A stretch of DNA of 64,000 nucleotides from Kurthia massiliensis (GTDB taxonomy: Bacteria; Bacillota; Bacilli; Bacillales_A; Planococcaceae), in NCBI RefSeq assembly GCF_000285555.1, contig NZ_HE610996.1:521737-585736 (forward strand), in the 5' to 3' direction. A model generated the notes under the pieces. It did not search any database, was not told the origin of the DNA, and saw nothing but the letters and a program-made list of their open reading frames with translations. Below, piece after piece: positions 57,073 to 64,000 of the stretch. Every line of letters starts with the position of its first letter. Position 1 is the stretch's first letter. A program made the position numbers and the translations under genes.

Positions 57073-57087
57073 AATTTTCAGACAAAA
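57073..57087 (+). promoter_or_regulatory. CodY-like box before brnQ
   Basis: AATTTTCAGACAAAA matches AATTTTCWGAAAATT in 12 of 15 positions. CodY senses branched-chain amino acids and GTP and controls branched-chain amino acid uptake genes in Bacillales. Confidence 0.5.
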
Positions 57088-57118
57088 TAATTTTTTTAAG
57101 TTTCTTACAAACATAGTC

Positions 57119-57140
57119 GTTCGGACTAATTAGTCAGAAC
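57119..57140. promoter_or_regulatory. 22-bp palindrome before brnQ
   Basis: GTTCGGACTAA followed directly by TTAGTCAGAAC: 11-base arms with a single mismatch and no spacer, 36 bases before the brnQ start. It looks like the site of a dimeric repressor; the protein is unknown. Confidence 0.5.
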
Positions 57141-57176
57141 ATTTAGAAGATTAAATCCCAAAAGGAGTTGTACATA

Positions 57177-58490
57177 ATGACAAAACTTTCATTCGGTGAA
57201 AAAGTCTCCGTAGGCTTTATGCTTTTCGCATTGTTCCTTGGAGCTGGTAACATCATTTTCCCACCTTTACTTGGTCAGCAAGCTGGTGAAAACTTCTGGA
57301 TTGCGATCATCGCCTTCTTAATTACAGGCGTAGGTCTTCCGCTACTCGGCGTAATCACTGTTGCGAAATCAGGTGGTGAGCTAGAAGATATGGCAGGTAA
57401 AATTAGCCCTGCATTCGGTATTTTCTTCACAGCAGTCGTTTATTTAACAATCGGGCCATTATTCGCCCTACCACGTACAGGTACAGTATCGTACGAATTA
57501 GGGGTTAAACCTTATTTATCTGAAGCAACTGCTTCTCACGCTTGGCCACTTGCCGTTTTCACAGTGATTTTCTTCTTAATCACAACGTTCTTTGCATTGA
57601 ACCCAAGCAAATTAATCGACCGTGTCGGTAAAATTTTAACGCCCTTATTATTATTAGTGATCTCAGCGCTTGCGATTAAATCAATTGTGACACCAATGGA
57701 TGGCTCTGGTCCTTCAACTGGCGAATACGTATCAAATGCATTCGGTGAAGGTTTTAAACAAGGTTACTTAACAATGGATTTCCTTGCAGCACTTATTTTC
57801 GGTATCGTAATTATCCAAGCGTTAAAAGGTAAAAATGTGACAGAAAAATCAACAGTTGTGAAAACAACGATTTTTGCAGCTTTCGTAGCAGCCATCGGTC
57901 TTGCACTTGTTTATTTATCTCTTGGCTATATCGGCTCTTCAAGCTTTAAAACGATCGGTGCTTCAGAAGACGGTGCACAAATTATTACAGAAGCTGCGTA
58001 CGTTCTTTACGGTCAATTCGGTAACATTTTACTAACAGCCGTTATCATACTTGCATGTTTAACAACATCAATCGGTTTGTTAACAGCAGCATCTGAGTAC
58101 TTCCATAAAGTGATTCCTGCCCTATCTTATAAAAAGTGGGTATGGGTATTTGCGATTTTCACAACATTCATCGCAAACATCGGTTTACAACAATTAATCA
58201 CATTCTCATTACCAGTATTATTCTTTATCTATCCACCAGCAATTATTTTAATGCTATTAACACTTGCATCAAAATGGTTTGGCGATAGCAAATACGTATA
58301 CTTATTCGGTATGTTATTTACAGCGATTTGGTCATTATACGATGGTCTTGAAGCTGCAAGCATTGAGCCAAAATGGTATGAGGAAATCGTGAGCGCAATG
58401 CCACTTTACGAAATGGGTCTTGGCTGGTTATTACCAGGCATCATCGGTGCTGTACTCGGTTACATCATTTCATTATTCATCAAAAAATAA
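57177..58490 (+). CDS. brnQ: Branched-chain amino acid transporter BrnQ
   Basis: 437 residues with about 12 transmembrane helices, of the LIVCS family; imports Leu, Ile and Val with Na+ or H+. The N-terminal GAGNIIFPPLLGQQAG and the LPRTGTVSYE segment are family signatures. ATG at 57177, 8 bases after AAAGGAG. Its own terminator follows. The upstream CodY-like box fits amino-acid control. Confidence 0.94.
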   Translation: MTKLSFGEKVSVGFMLFALFLGAGNIIFPPLLGQQAGENFWIAIIAFLITGVGLPLLGVITVAKSGGELEDMAGKISPAFGIFFTAVVYLTIGPLFALPRTGTVSYELGVKPYLSEATASHAWPLAVFTVIFFLITTFFALNPSKLIDRVGKILTPLLLLVISALAIKSIVTPMDGSGPSTGEYVSNAFGEGFKQGYLTMDFLAALIFGIVIIQALKGKNVTEKSTVVKTTIFAAFVAAIGLALVYLSLGYIGSSSFKTIGASEDGAQIITEAAYVLYGQFGNILLTAVIILACLTTSIGLLTAASEYFHKVIPALSYKKWVWVFAIFTTFIANIGLQQLITFSLPVLFFIYPPAIILMLLTLASKWFGDSKYVYLFGMLFTAIWSLYDGLEAASIEPKWYEEIVSAMPLYEMGLGWLLPGIIGAVLGYIISLFIKK

Positions 58491-58499
58491 CGATTCATT

Positions 58500-58530
58500 C
58501 AACTGTTCTCCGTGTGAGAACAGTTTTTTT
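58500..58530 (+). terminator. Terminator after brnQ
   Basis: Perfect 10-pair stem AACTGTTCTC / GAGAACAGTT with a 5-base loop and seven T. Confidence 0.92.
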
Positions 58531-58582
58531 ACATTTTATTGAAAACGTTTTCAATTTTAATATTCTGTCTATTTTAAAAAGC

Positions 58583-58610
58583 TTGAATTAATCTCATATT
58601 GTGATATATT
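58583..58610 (+). promoter_or_regulatory. Promoter of the YerD-like gene
   Basis: TTGAAT (4 of 6), 16-base spacer, TATATT (5 of 6). The spacer contains one TTGTGA box. Confidence 0.55.
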
Positions 58611-58618
58611 TGATTCCG

Positions 58619-58637
58619 TTGTGAGATACATTCACAA
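58619..58637. promoter_or_regulatory. TTGTGA-N7-TCACAA operator-like inverted repeat
   Basis: Perfect 6-base arms around 7 bases, just downstream of the -10 element. A further TTGTGA lies at 58599-58604, exactly 20 bases upstream on the same face of the helix. The arms resemble the CRP/Fnr half site TGTGA, but the spacer is one base too long for that. Confidence 0.5.
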
Positions 58638-58669
58638 TTTAGACAAACAAATTAAAGGACGTGACATAG

Positions 58670-60244
58670 ATGAGTTGGACTTCGATTGTGGCAATTGTCT
58701 TACTTGCTATTATCGCATTGATCATTTTAGTGCCAATCGTATTCATCATTATTTTCGCACTAACAGACCGTAAGCAAAACCAACATGCCATTTTACGTAA
58801 CTTCCCTGTTTTGGGTCGTGTACGCTATATTACAGAAAAAATTGGGCCAGAACTTCGTCAATATTTATTCGACGATGACAATAAAGGAAAACCTTTCTCT
58901 CGTGAAGACTTCCTACATATCGTACTTCCTGGTAAATATTTAGGCAGCGTCATTTCATTCGGTTCAAAACGTGACTTTAACGAAGCAGGATTTTTCATTC
59001 GTAATGCCATGTTTACGAAACAAGTAGATGAAATGCGTGTCGACAATTCAAAAGTGATTGAATCAAAAAAATACGTAATCGATAATGAAAGTTTGTTCGG
59101 TCGTAAAGAACATGCAGAAACGGTAAAAGTAAAACCGTGGTTACTACCTGAAGAAGATGCAATCGTATTAGGTCCAAATTGCCGCGAACCATTCCGCGTA
59201 CGTTCAATGGTCGGTCAATCGGCAATGAGTTACGGTGCGCTCGGTAAAAACGCTATAACGGCCCTTTCTAAAGGGATTGGGATGGCGGAAGGCTCTTGGA
59301 TGAATACCGGTGAAGGTGGCGTCTCTCCACACCATTTAGCGGGTGGCGCAGACTTAATCGCACAAATTGGTTCCGGTCTTTTCGGTTACCGCGATGAAAA
59401 AGGCGAATTTAGCTTTGAAAAATTAAAAGAAAAAGCAGCAATTCCGCAAATCAAAGCATTCGAAATTAAATTAGCACAAGGGGCAAAAACACGTGGTGGC
59501 CACGTTGAAGGTGATAAAGTAACACCTGAAATCGCTGAAATTCGTGGTGTAGAAGTCGGTAAAACGATTAATTCACCAAACCGCTTCCACCAGTTCCATG
59601 ACCTCCCTACACTATTTGATTTTATTGAAAAAATGCGCGACGTCGGTGGCTTACCAGTCGGCGCAAAAATCGTTATCGGTTCTCCAGAAGACGCTGATGA
59701 CTTCGCACGTTACATGAAAGAATCAGGCAAAGGCCCTGACTTCATTACGTTAGATGGCGGTGAAGGTGGTACAGGTGCAACATTCCAAGACCTTGCTGAC
59801 TCTGTCGGCTTACCGCTTCATTCTTCTATCGTTTTACTAAACGATGCGCTTGAAAAATACGGCGTGCGTGATCGCGTGAAAATTATCGCTTCTGGTAAAT
59901 TAATTACGTCTGACAAAGCAGCAGTCATTTTAGCGTTAGGTGCAGATTTAATTAACATTGCACGTGGCTTTATGATTTCTGTCGGCTGTATTATGGCACA
60001 AAAATGTAGTTCAAATGAATGTCCTGCAGGTGTCGCAACGACTGACCCGAAATTACAAAACGGTCTTGTTATTGAAGAGAAAAAATTCCGTGTCACAAAC
60101 TATATTATTAACTTACGCGAAGGTTTATTCCGTGTTGCAGCTGCAGCCGGAATCGACTCACCGACAAAATTCAAAAACGAACATATCGTTTACAAAGATG
60201 ATGAAGGTCGCGTTTACACCGTAGAAAATTTAAAGAAAAAATAA
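58670..60244 (+). CDS. FMN-binding glutamate synthase-domain protein (YerD-like)
   Basis: 524 residues. An N-terminal membrane helix (about 5-31) precedes the FMN/Fe-S central domain of glutamate synthase large subunits: SMVGQSAMSYGALG, NTGEGGVSPHH, QGAKTRGGHVEG, TLDGGEGGTGATF, ADLINIARGFM, and cysteines CIMAQKCSSNECPAGVATTDP for a 3Fe-4S cluster. It lacks the glutaminase and gltD parts, like B. subtilis YerD of nearly the same length, so it is not a complete glutamate synthase; the reaction is unknown. ATG with AAAGGACGTG upstream. Single-gene unit. Confidence 0.88.
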   Translation: MSWTSIVAIVLLAIIALIILVPIVFIIIFALTDRKQNQHAILRNFPVLGRVRYITEKIGPELRQYLFDDDNKGKPFSREDFLHIVLPGKYLGSVISFGSKRDFNEAGFFIRNAMFTKQVDEMRVDNSKVIESKKYVIDNESLFGRKEHAETVKVKPWLLPEEDAIVLGPNCREPFRVRSMVGQSAMSYGALGKNAITALSKGIGMAEGSWMNTGEGGVSPHHLAGGADLIAQIGSGLFGYRDEKGEFSFEKLKEKAAIPQIKAFEIKLAQGAKTRGGHVEGDKVTPEIAEIRGVEVGKTINSPNRFHQFHDLPTLFDFIEKMRDVGGLPVGAKIVIGSPEDADDFARYMKESGKGPDFITLDGGEGGTGATFQDLADSVGLPLHSSIVLLNDALEKYGVRDRVKIIASGKLITSDKAAVILALGADLINIARGFMISVGCIMAQKCSSNECPAGVATTDPKLQNGLVIEEKKFRVTNYIINLREGLFRVAAAAGIDSPTKFKNEHIVYKDDEGRVYTVENLKKK

Positions 60245-60246
60245 CG

Positions 60247-60283
60247 AAAAAGGCTTTCCGATGTTGTCGGAAAGCCTTTTTAT
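60247..60283. terminator. Bidirectional terminator between the YerD-like and malic enzyme genes
   Basis: Perfect 15-pair stem AAAAAGGCTTTCCGA / TCGGAAAGCCTTTTT with a 5-base loop. Confidence 0.93.
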
Positions 60284-61605
60284 TATTGTATCATTTCTTT
60301 TAACGCAATACGTTCTACCGCTTTTGCGACAAGTTTATGCACATTATGATCAAGTGGTGATGGTACGAGGTCACCGCTACGCGTACACTCAACGAGCGCT
60401 TCCGCTGCTGCGACGAGCATCGGATACGTAATGTCTTTCGCATTGGCATTTAGCGCCCCACGGAAAATACCTGGGAATCCTAAAATGTTGTTTACGAGAC
60501 GACCATCTGCTGCATACGCTGCCCCTGCTGCGACTGCTTCTTCTGGGTCAATTTCTGGGTATGGATTTGATAATGCTAAAATAACTTGTCCTTCACGTAC
60601 AAGAGAAGGATCAATCAAACCTTTCACCCCTGTCGTCGCAATGACGATATCACATTGTTCCATAATTTCTTCTACAGAGTTCAACACTTTACCACCATAT
60701 TGGTGTAAACGCATGACAGCACTTTCTTGTGGGTCCGTACCGTATACTTCTTTGACACCATACGCCATGAGCATACGACAAATCGCTAAACCAGCTGCCC
60801 CTAAGCCGATTTGACCGATGACTGCATCTTTAAGATCAACGCCTGCATAACGACATGCAGAAATCGTTGCCGCAAGTGTGACAACGGCTGTACCATGTTG
60901 ATCATCGTGCATGACTGGAATATTTAACGCTTCTTTTAAACGTTCTTCGATTTCAAAGCAATGTGGTGAACCGATATCTTCTAATAAAATACCGCCGTAG
61001 CCTTGTGCAATATGTTTCACCGTTTTAACGACTTCATCTGGGTCGCTCGTGTCTAATAAAATCGGTACACCGCTAATGCCCGCAAGTTGATCGAACAATA
61101 CCGCTTTCCCTTCCATAACAGGCATCCCTGCAACAGGACCGATATTACCGAGTCCTAAAATCGCTGTACCGTCTGTCACGATGGCTACAGTATTACCGAT
61201 ACTTGTGAAATACGAGGCTTTTTCAGGTGAGCGTTGAATTTCTTGGCATACACTTGCAACCCCTGGTGTATAAACGCGGCGTAAATCTTCAATTGAATGT
61301 AAATCGATACGGCTAGACATATGAATCTTACCGCCTTCATGTGCTTTTAATACATCATCTGAGACGGCGCGTACTTCAATGCCATTCCCTAATGCATTAA
61401 TCCCTTTTACGATAGCTTCTAATGCTGTCACATCTTCTGCAGTACACGTAATATCACGAATCGTCGATAGCGTCCCTACTTTTAATGTTTTAATATCGCC
61501 AATGTCGCCACCATGTGTCCCAATCACTGTCGTTACTTTACCAAGGTTCCCCGGTTTCGACGGCGTTTGAACGATTAAATTTCGCATAATATTTTGTCCA
61601 ACCAT
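60283..61605 (-). CDS. NAD(P)-dependent malic enzyme with N-terminal ACT domain
   Basis: 440 residues. Residues about 8-85 form an ACT-like domain ([21 protein letters not shown]), then the short bacterial malic enzyme: [12 protein letters not shown] with the catalytic Tyr, [19 protein letters not shown], metal-binding [10 protein letters not shown], nucleotide-binding GLGAAGLA, and [12 protein letters not shown]. It converts malate to pyruvate and CO2. The ATG at 61605 lies 8 bases after GGAGGG. Cofactor choice (NAD or NADP) is not decidable here. Confidence 0.93.
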   Translation of the reverse strand: MVGQNIMRNLIVQTPSKPGNLGKVTTVIGTHGGDIGDIKTLKVGTLSTIRDITCTAEDVTALEAIVKGINALGNGIEVRAVSDDVLKAHEGGKIHMSSRIDLHSIEDLRRVYTPGVASVCQEIQRSPEKASYFTSIGNTVAIVTDGTAILGLGNIGPVAGMPVMEGKAVLFDQLAGISGVPILLDTSDPDEVVKTVKHIAQGYGGILLEDIGSPHCFEIEERLKEALNIPVMHDDQHGTAVVTLAATISACRYAGVDLKDAVIGQIGLGAAGLAICRMLMAYGVKEVYGTDPQESAVMRLHQYGGKVLNSVEEIMEQCDIVIATTGVKGLIDPSLVREGQVILALSNPYPEIDPEEAVAAGAAYAADGRLVNNILGFPGIFRGALNANAKDITYPMLVAAAEALVECTRSGDLVPSPLDHNVHKLVAKAVERIALKEMIQ

Positions 61606-62284
61606 GACTTGTCCCTCCAAAATTCCAGCTTCTATCTATGATTTATTCTTATAGCTTTCCATTCTAGTACTACTGTATCGAAAAGTAAACGTTTTTTGCA
61701 TTATTCCACCATTAATCGTCATAATAGTCTCTATTTTCTGATTTATCATATTATAGAAGACACCTACACCATATTTATCAAAATGTTATCACTATATTCA
61801 ATGGTTTGTTACATATTTATGTCATCTTTACTATACAGATAGTGAAAAATAGAAAAGGTACCATATTTATCTTATATACACGATAGAGTTTCATTACATA
61901 TTAAAGCGTTTACATTCCTCTACTGCTATCGACTCATAAAGCTTTTTTTTCGTTTTTTTCAGAAAGTGCGATATTTTTTTATCATATTTTATAATTTATT
62001 ATAAAAACAATTTATTTTAAAAGGCCTTTTTAACTGTAAAATTTTCAAAAAATTATATATAAAATTTATTTAGTTATTTATTCCGTGTAAATAAATCATT
62101 ATTTGGTTCTAAAGACCTTAATAAAAAATAACTAAAATCACGACGTATATCTATTTTCGTCCAATATTCCCCTTTTGTCCGAACCCTCTTGTTGTTGAAA
62201 TCTTTTTTCAATAGAATGAACACATAAAGAAAACCGATAAACTTACAATACATTTACTGACATACATGAAGGAGGACAGTCCCT
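61606..62284. other. 679-base AT-rich non-coding region between malic enzyme and the LysM hydrolase
   Basis: Divergent intergenic region. The left part holds the malic enzyme promoter. About 61740-62150 is very AT-rich with no open frame that has a ribosome binding site. A 17-bp palindrome centred at 62025 has no loop or nearby gene end. The right end holds TTGTTG-N17-TAGAAT (62194-62222 region) and ACCGATAA (62233-62240), the latter a sigma-D-like -10 without a clear -35. Confidence 0.6.
61661..61689 (-). promoter_or_regulatory. Promoter of the malic enzyme gene
   Basis: TTTACT (4 of 6), 17-base spacer, TAGAAT (5 of 6) on the minus strand, about 55 bases before the start codon. Confidence 0.5.
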
Positions 62285-63382
62285 ATGAAAAGAGGCTTAT
62301 ATTCCGCTATCGCAATTGGTGCCGTATCAATGGTATGCGGCCAAAATGTAGAGGCTGCTAACACATCAACTTATACTGTAAAATCAGGCGACTCTTTAGG
62401 AGCAATCGCTGTAAAATATCATACATCGACAACATCACTTCAAAAATTAAACAACTTAAAAAGCGATGTAATTTATGTAAATCAAAAATTAAAAGTTCCA
62501 TCAATATCTTCTAAAAAAACGACATCAAAAACGACGACCAAAAAAAGCACGTCAAATACATACACTGTAAAATCAGGCGACTCTTTAGGTTTGATCGCTA
62601 TCAAACATAATATGTCGGTTGCACAATTAAAAAAACTGAACAATCTAACATCTGATATAATTTATGTCAGTCAAAAACTGAAAGTATCAGGCTCAACGAC
62701 ATCAACAAAAACGGCGACAAAGTCATTCACAACGAAAACATCATCGACAAAAACAACAACTCCAAAGTCGACAACGACACAAAAAACTTCTACAAAAACA
62801 TATAGTGTGTCAAGTGGAGACTCACTAGGTGCTATCGCTGTAAAATATGGCATGTCTGTGTCTGCTTTAAAAGCACTTAACAATTTAGACTCAGACTTAA
62901 TCTTTATCGGTCAAAAATTAAAAGTGTCAGGCTCAACAACGACGAGTCCAGCATCTTCTAAACAATCGATAACAAAAATGACTTTAACAACGAAAAAAGA
63001 AACGAATGAAGTGTCTTATTCTACACAACGCGTCTTAAATATCGCCAAAAAATATACAGGTGTCCCATATTTATTCGGTGGTACAACACCATCTGGTTTT
63101 GACTGCTCTGGTTACATTTATTATGTGTATAAGGAAGCTGGTTTAAATTTAGGTGGTCGTAAAACAGCTGCTGGTTATGCATCACTCGCAAAAGCTGTTT
63201 CTTCACCAAAAGTTGGCGACTTAGTCTTTTTCGAAGGTACATATAGCGGTATGGAAGGTCGCATTAGCCACGTCGGTATTTATTTAGGAGATGATAAATT
63301 TATCTCTGCACTAAGCAAAGGAATCGGTATTTCAGATCTGAAATATTGGAAAGATTCTTTTGTAAGATATGGTCGTTTATAG
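62285..63382 (+). CDS. Secreted LysM/NlpC-P60 peptidoglycan endopeptidase
   Basis: 365 residues. Signal peptide about 1-28 (cleavage near VEAA). Three LysM wall-binding domains at about 30-73, 94-137 and 174-217 (each YTVKSGDSLGAIA-like) are joined by Ser/Thr/Lys linkers. An NlpC/P60 domain follows (about 245-365) with the catalytic Cys in GFDCSGYIYYVY, His in ISHVGIYLG and a polar third residue downstream. It would cut D-Glu-DAP/Lys stem peptides during growth or separation, like LytE/LytF/CwlS. GGAGG precedes the ATG by 9 bases. Confidence 0.95.
   Translation: MKRGLYSAIAIGAVSMVCGQNVEAANTSTYTVKSGDSLGAIAVKYHTSTTSLQKLNNLKSDVIYVNQKLKVPSISSKKTTSKTTTKKSTSNTYTVKSGDSLGLIAIKHNMSVAQLKKLNNLTSDIIYVSQKLKVSGSTTSTKTATKSFTTKTSSTKTTTPKSTTTQKTSTKTYSVSSGDSLGAIAVKYGMSVSALKALNNLDSDLIFIGQKLKVSGSTTTSPASSKQSITKMTLTTKKETNEVSYSTQRVLNIAKKYTGVPYLFGGTTPSGFDCSGYIYYVYKEAGLNLGGRKTAAGYASLAKAVSSPKVGDLVFFEGTYSGMEGRISHVGIYLGDDKFISALSKGIGISDLKYWKDSFVRYGRL
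62375..62589 (+). repeat. Identical 26-base direct repeats inside the LysM domains
   Basis: Positions 62375-62400 and 62564-62589 are identical over 26 bases, 189 bases (63 codons) apart and in the same frame, at the start of LysM 1 and LysM 2. The third LysM (near 62805) differs, so LysM 1 and 2 look like a recent or gene-converted duplication. Confidence 0.85.
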
Positions 63383-63393
63383 AAATTCTCAAT

Positions 63394-63427
63394 AGAGAGG
63401 TGCCGTTTTGACGGTTTCCTCTCTTTT
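63394..63427 (+). terminator. Terminator after the LysM hydrolase gene
   Basis: Stem GAGAGG / CCTCTC with inner GCCG/CGGT pairing, then six T. Confidence 0.8.
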
Positions 63428-63532
63428 TTAACGTTTACAAAAATGATGTTTATTTGATGTTAATTTTATGTAATGAAAAAAAAATACTATTTTAATCATT
63501 TATTTTTTGAAAAAACACCTTTGTTACACAAT

Positions 63533-63549
63533 TGTAATACAACTGTAAC
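63533..63549 (+). promoter_or_regulatory. WalR-type direct repeat
   Basis: TGTAAT-ACAAC-TGTAAC is an exact match to the WalR (YycF) site TGTWAH-N5-TGTWAH. It lies 120 bases before the SH3-domain gene and downstream of the LysM hydrolase. Confidence 0.65.
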
Positions 63550-63669
63550 TGAAATGCGGTTGCGGCTCATTCTCAATTTCTATAAAGTTAGCCTTAGGAA
63601 ATTTAAATTAGACATTTTATTAATTACTATATACATAAAACATTGTTTACTATTTGGAGGAATTATTAC

Positions 63670-64000
63670 ATGAAATTTAAAGGACTAACAACAGCATTCG
63701 CAGCTAGCGCACTTGCTTTATCATTCGCATTTACATCGGCTAACCCCGTAAACGACACAATTCAAGCACAGGCTTCTGAACAAGAAGAAACATACAGTGC
63801 AACAAAATACGTTTACTCTTACGACGGTACATTAAACGTACGTAAAGCAGCTGATGTAAAATCTGATAAAGTTCAAACATTAAAAAACGGTAAAAAAGTA
63901 AAACTAACTGCTAAAAAAGTTGTAGACGGTACTACTTGGGTATACGGTAAAGCAAACGGCAAAAGTGGTTGGATGAATGCTTCTTACTTAGTATCTACGA
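63670..64000 (+). CDS. Secreted SH3-domain protein, cut by the right edge
   Basis: The first 110 codons are in the window. A signal peptide (MKFKGLTTAFAASALALSFA, probable cleavage near AQA at residues 34-36) precedes a bacterial SH3 domain (about 46-108: GTLNVRKAADVKSDKV, LKNGKKVKL, WVYGKANGKSGWMNASYL). Such domains bind peptidoglycan, and the part beyond the edge may carry a hydrolase or more SH3 repeats. Start ATG at 63670, 7 bases after GGAGG. The WalR-like box upstream fits a wall-associated role. Confidence 0.85.
   Translation, partial: MKFKGLTTAFAASALALSFAFTSANPVNDTIQAQASEQEETYSATKYVYSYDGTLNVRKAADVKSDKVQTLKNGKKVKLTAKKVVDGTTWVYGKANGKSGWMNASYLVST

Larger units (their letters stand above)
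56586..57176. other. 590-base non-coding region between tagO and brnQ
   Basis: Divergent regulatory region. On the left are the structured tagO leader and its extended -10 promoter. On the right are a CodY-like box and a 22-bp palindrome before brnQ. The middle (about 56800-57060) is AT-rich with no convincing open frame or RNA gene; no T-box signature was found. Confidence 0.7.

Noticed and set aside
56740-57176. T-box riboswitch before brnQ
   Set aside because: No T-box consensus (AGGGTGGNACCGCG) or antiterminator-terminator pair is present.
62017-62033. Palindrome TTAAAAGGCCTTTTTAA as a terminator
   Set aside because: No gene ends nearby and it has no loop, so it does not make a plausible hairpin.
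63473-63673. 66-codon plus-strand frame before the SH3 gene
   Set aside because: It has no ribosome binding site, covers the WalR-like box and promoter region, and ends just past the start of the SH3 gene.

Overview
The window is a gene-dense piece of chromosome from a motile, low-to-moderate-GC Gram-positive rod of the order Bacillales. Gene order largely follows the Bacillus subtilis map (tagO-lytR-yvyE-degS-degU-degV-comFA-comFC-yvyF-flgM-flgN-flgK-flgL-yviE-fliW-csrA-hag-fliD-fliS-fliT-hpf-secA-prfB, then uvrB-uvrA, ftsE-ftsX-minJ, addB-addA and the yisK/yisL/yitSUVW group). ComK, MinJ, DegS/DegU, an IDEAL-domain protein, AddAB and a TagO/LytR wall-teichoic-acid pair fit Bacillales. A Planococcaceae/Kurthia-like genus is my guess, not something the sequence proves. 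I saw no rRNA, tRNA, CRISPR array, prophage or insertion sequence.

Layout. 1-5574: start of an unknown gene at the left edge, nitronate monooxygenase, then yitW, yitV, yitU, yitS (DegV family), yisL and yisK. 5787-12969: addA and addB for double-strand-break resection. 13064-18497: a VTT-domain membrane protein, minJ, ftsX, ftsE, a DUF4097 protein and an unrecognised P-loop protein. 18549-23382: uvrA and uvrB. 23507-24468: an IDEAL-domain protein divergent from comK. 24514-29769: prfB with its programmed frameshift, secA, a hexapeptide acyltransferase and hpf. 29930-35509: a PilZ-type protein and a 1662-residue secreted helical-repeat protein of unknown function. 35684-48446: a flagellar late-gene block (fliT, fliS, fliD, flaG, an unknown small gene, two flagellins, csrA, fliW, yviE, flgL, flgK, flgN, flgM, yvyF). 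48439-53457: comFC, comFA, degV, degU, degS. 53636-56585: yvyE, a LytR-CpsA-Psr protein and tagO. 57177-61605: brnQ, a YerD-like glutamate-synthase-domain protein and malic enzyme. 62285-64000: a LysM/NlpC-P60 wall hydrolase and the start of a secreted SH3 protein.

How it works together. The middle of the window joins motility, competence and surface regulation. DegS/DegU, ComK, FlgM (anti-sigma-D) and the FliW-CsrA-Hag homeostasis switch are all present, and the main flagellin leader carries a hairpin that closely matches a CsrA site just upstream of its ribosome binding site. Flagellin, cap (FliD) and both junction proteins (FlgK, FlgL) are all 150-250 residues longer than their B. subtilis counterparts, with the extra length in the central, surface-facing part. 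The very large secreted repeat protein sits between this cluster and a c-di-GMP-receptor-like protein.

Regulatory DNA that stands out: a two-helix structured leader on tagO, overlapping alternative hairpins in the secA leader, a CodY-like box and a 22-bp palindrome before brnQ, a TTGTGA inverted repeat before the YerD-like gene, and an exact WalR-type repeat before the last gene. All are read by eye; none has been tested.
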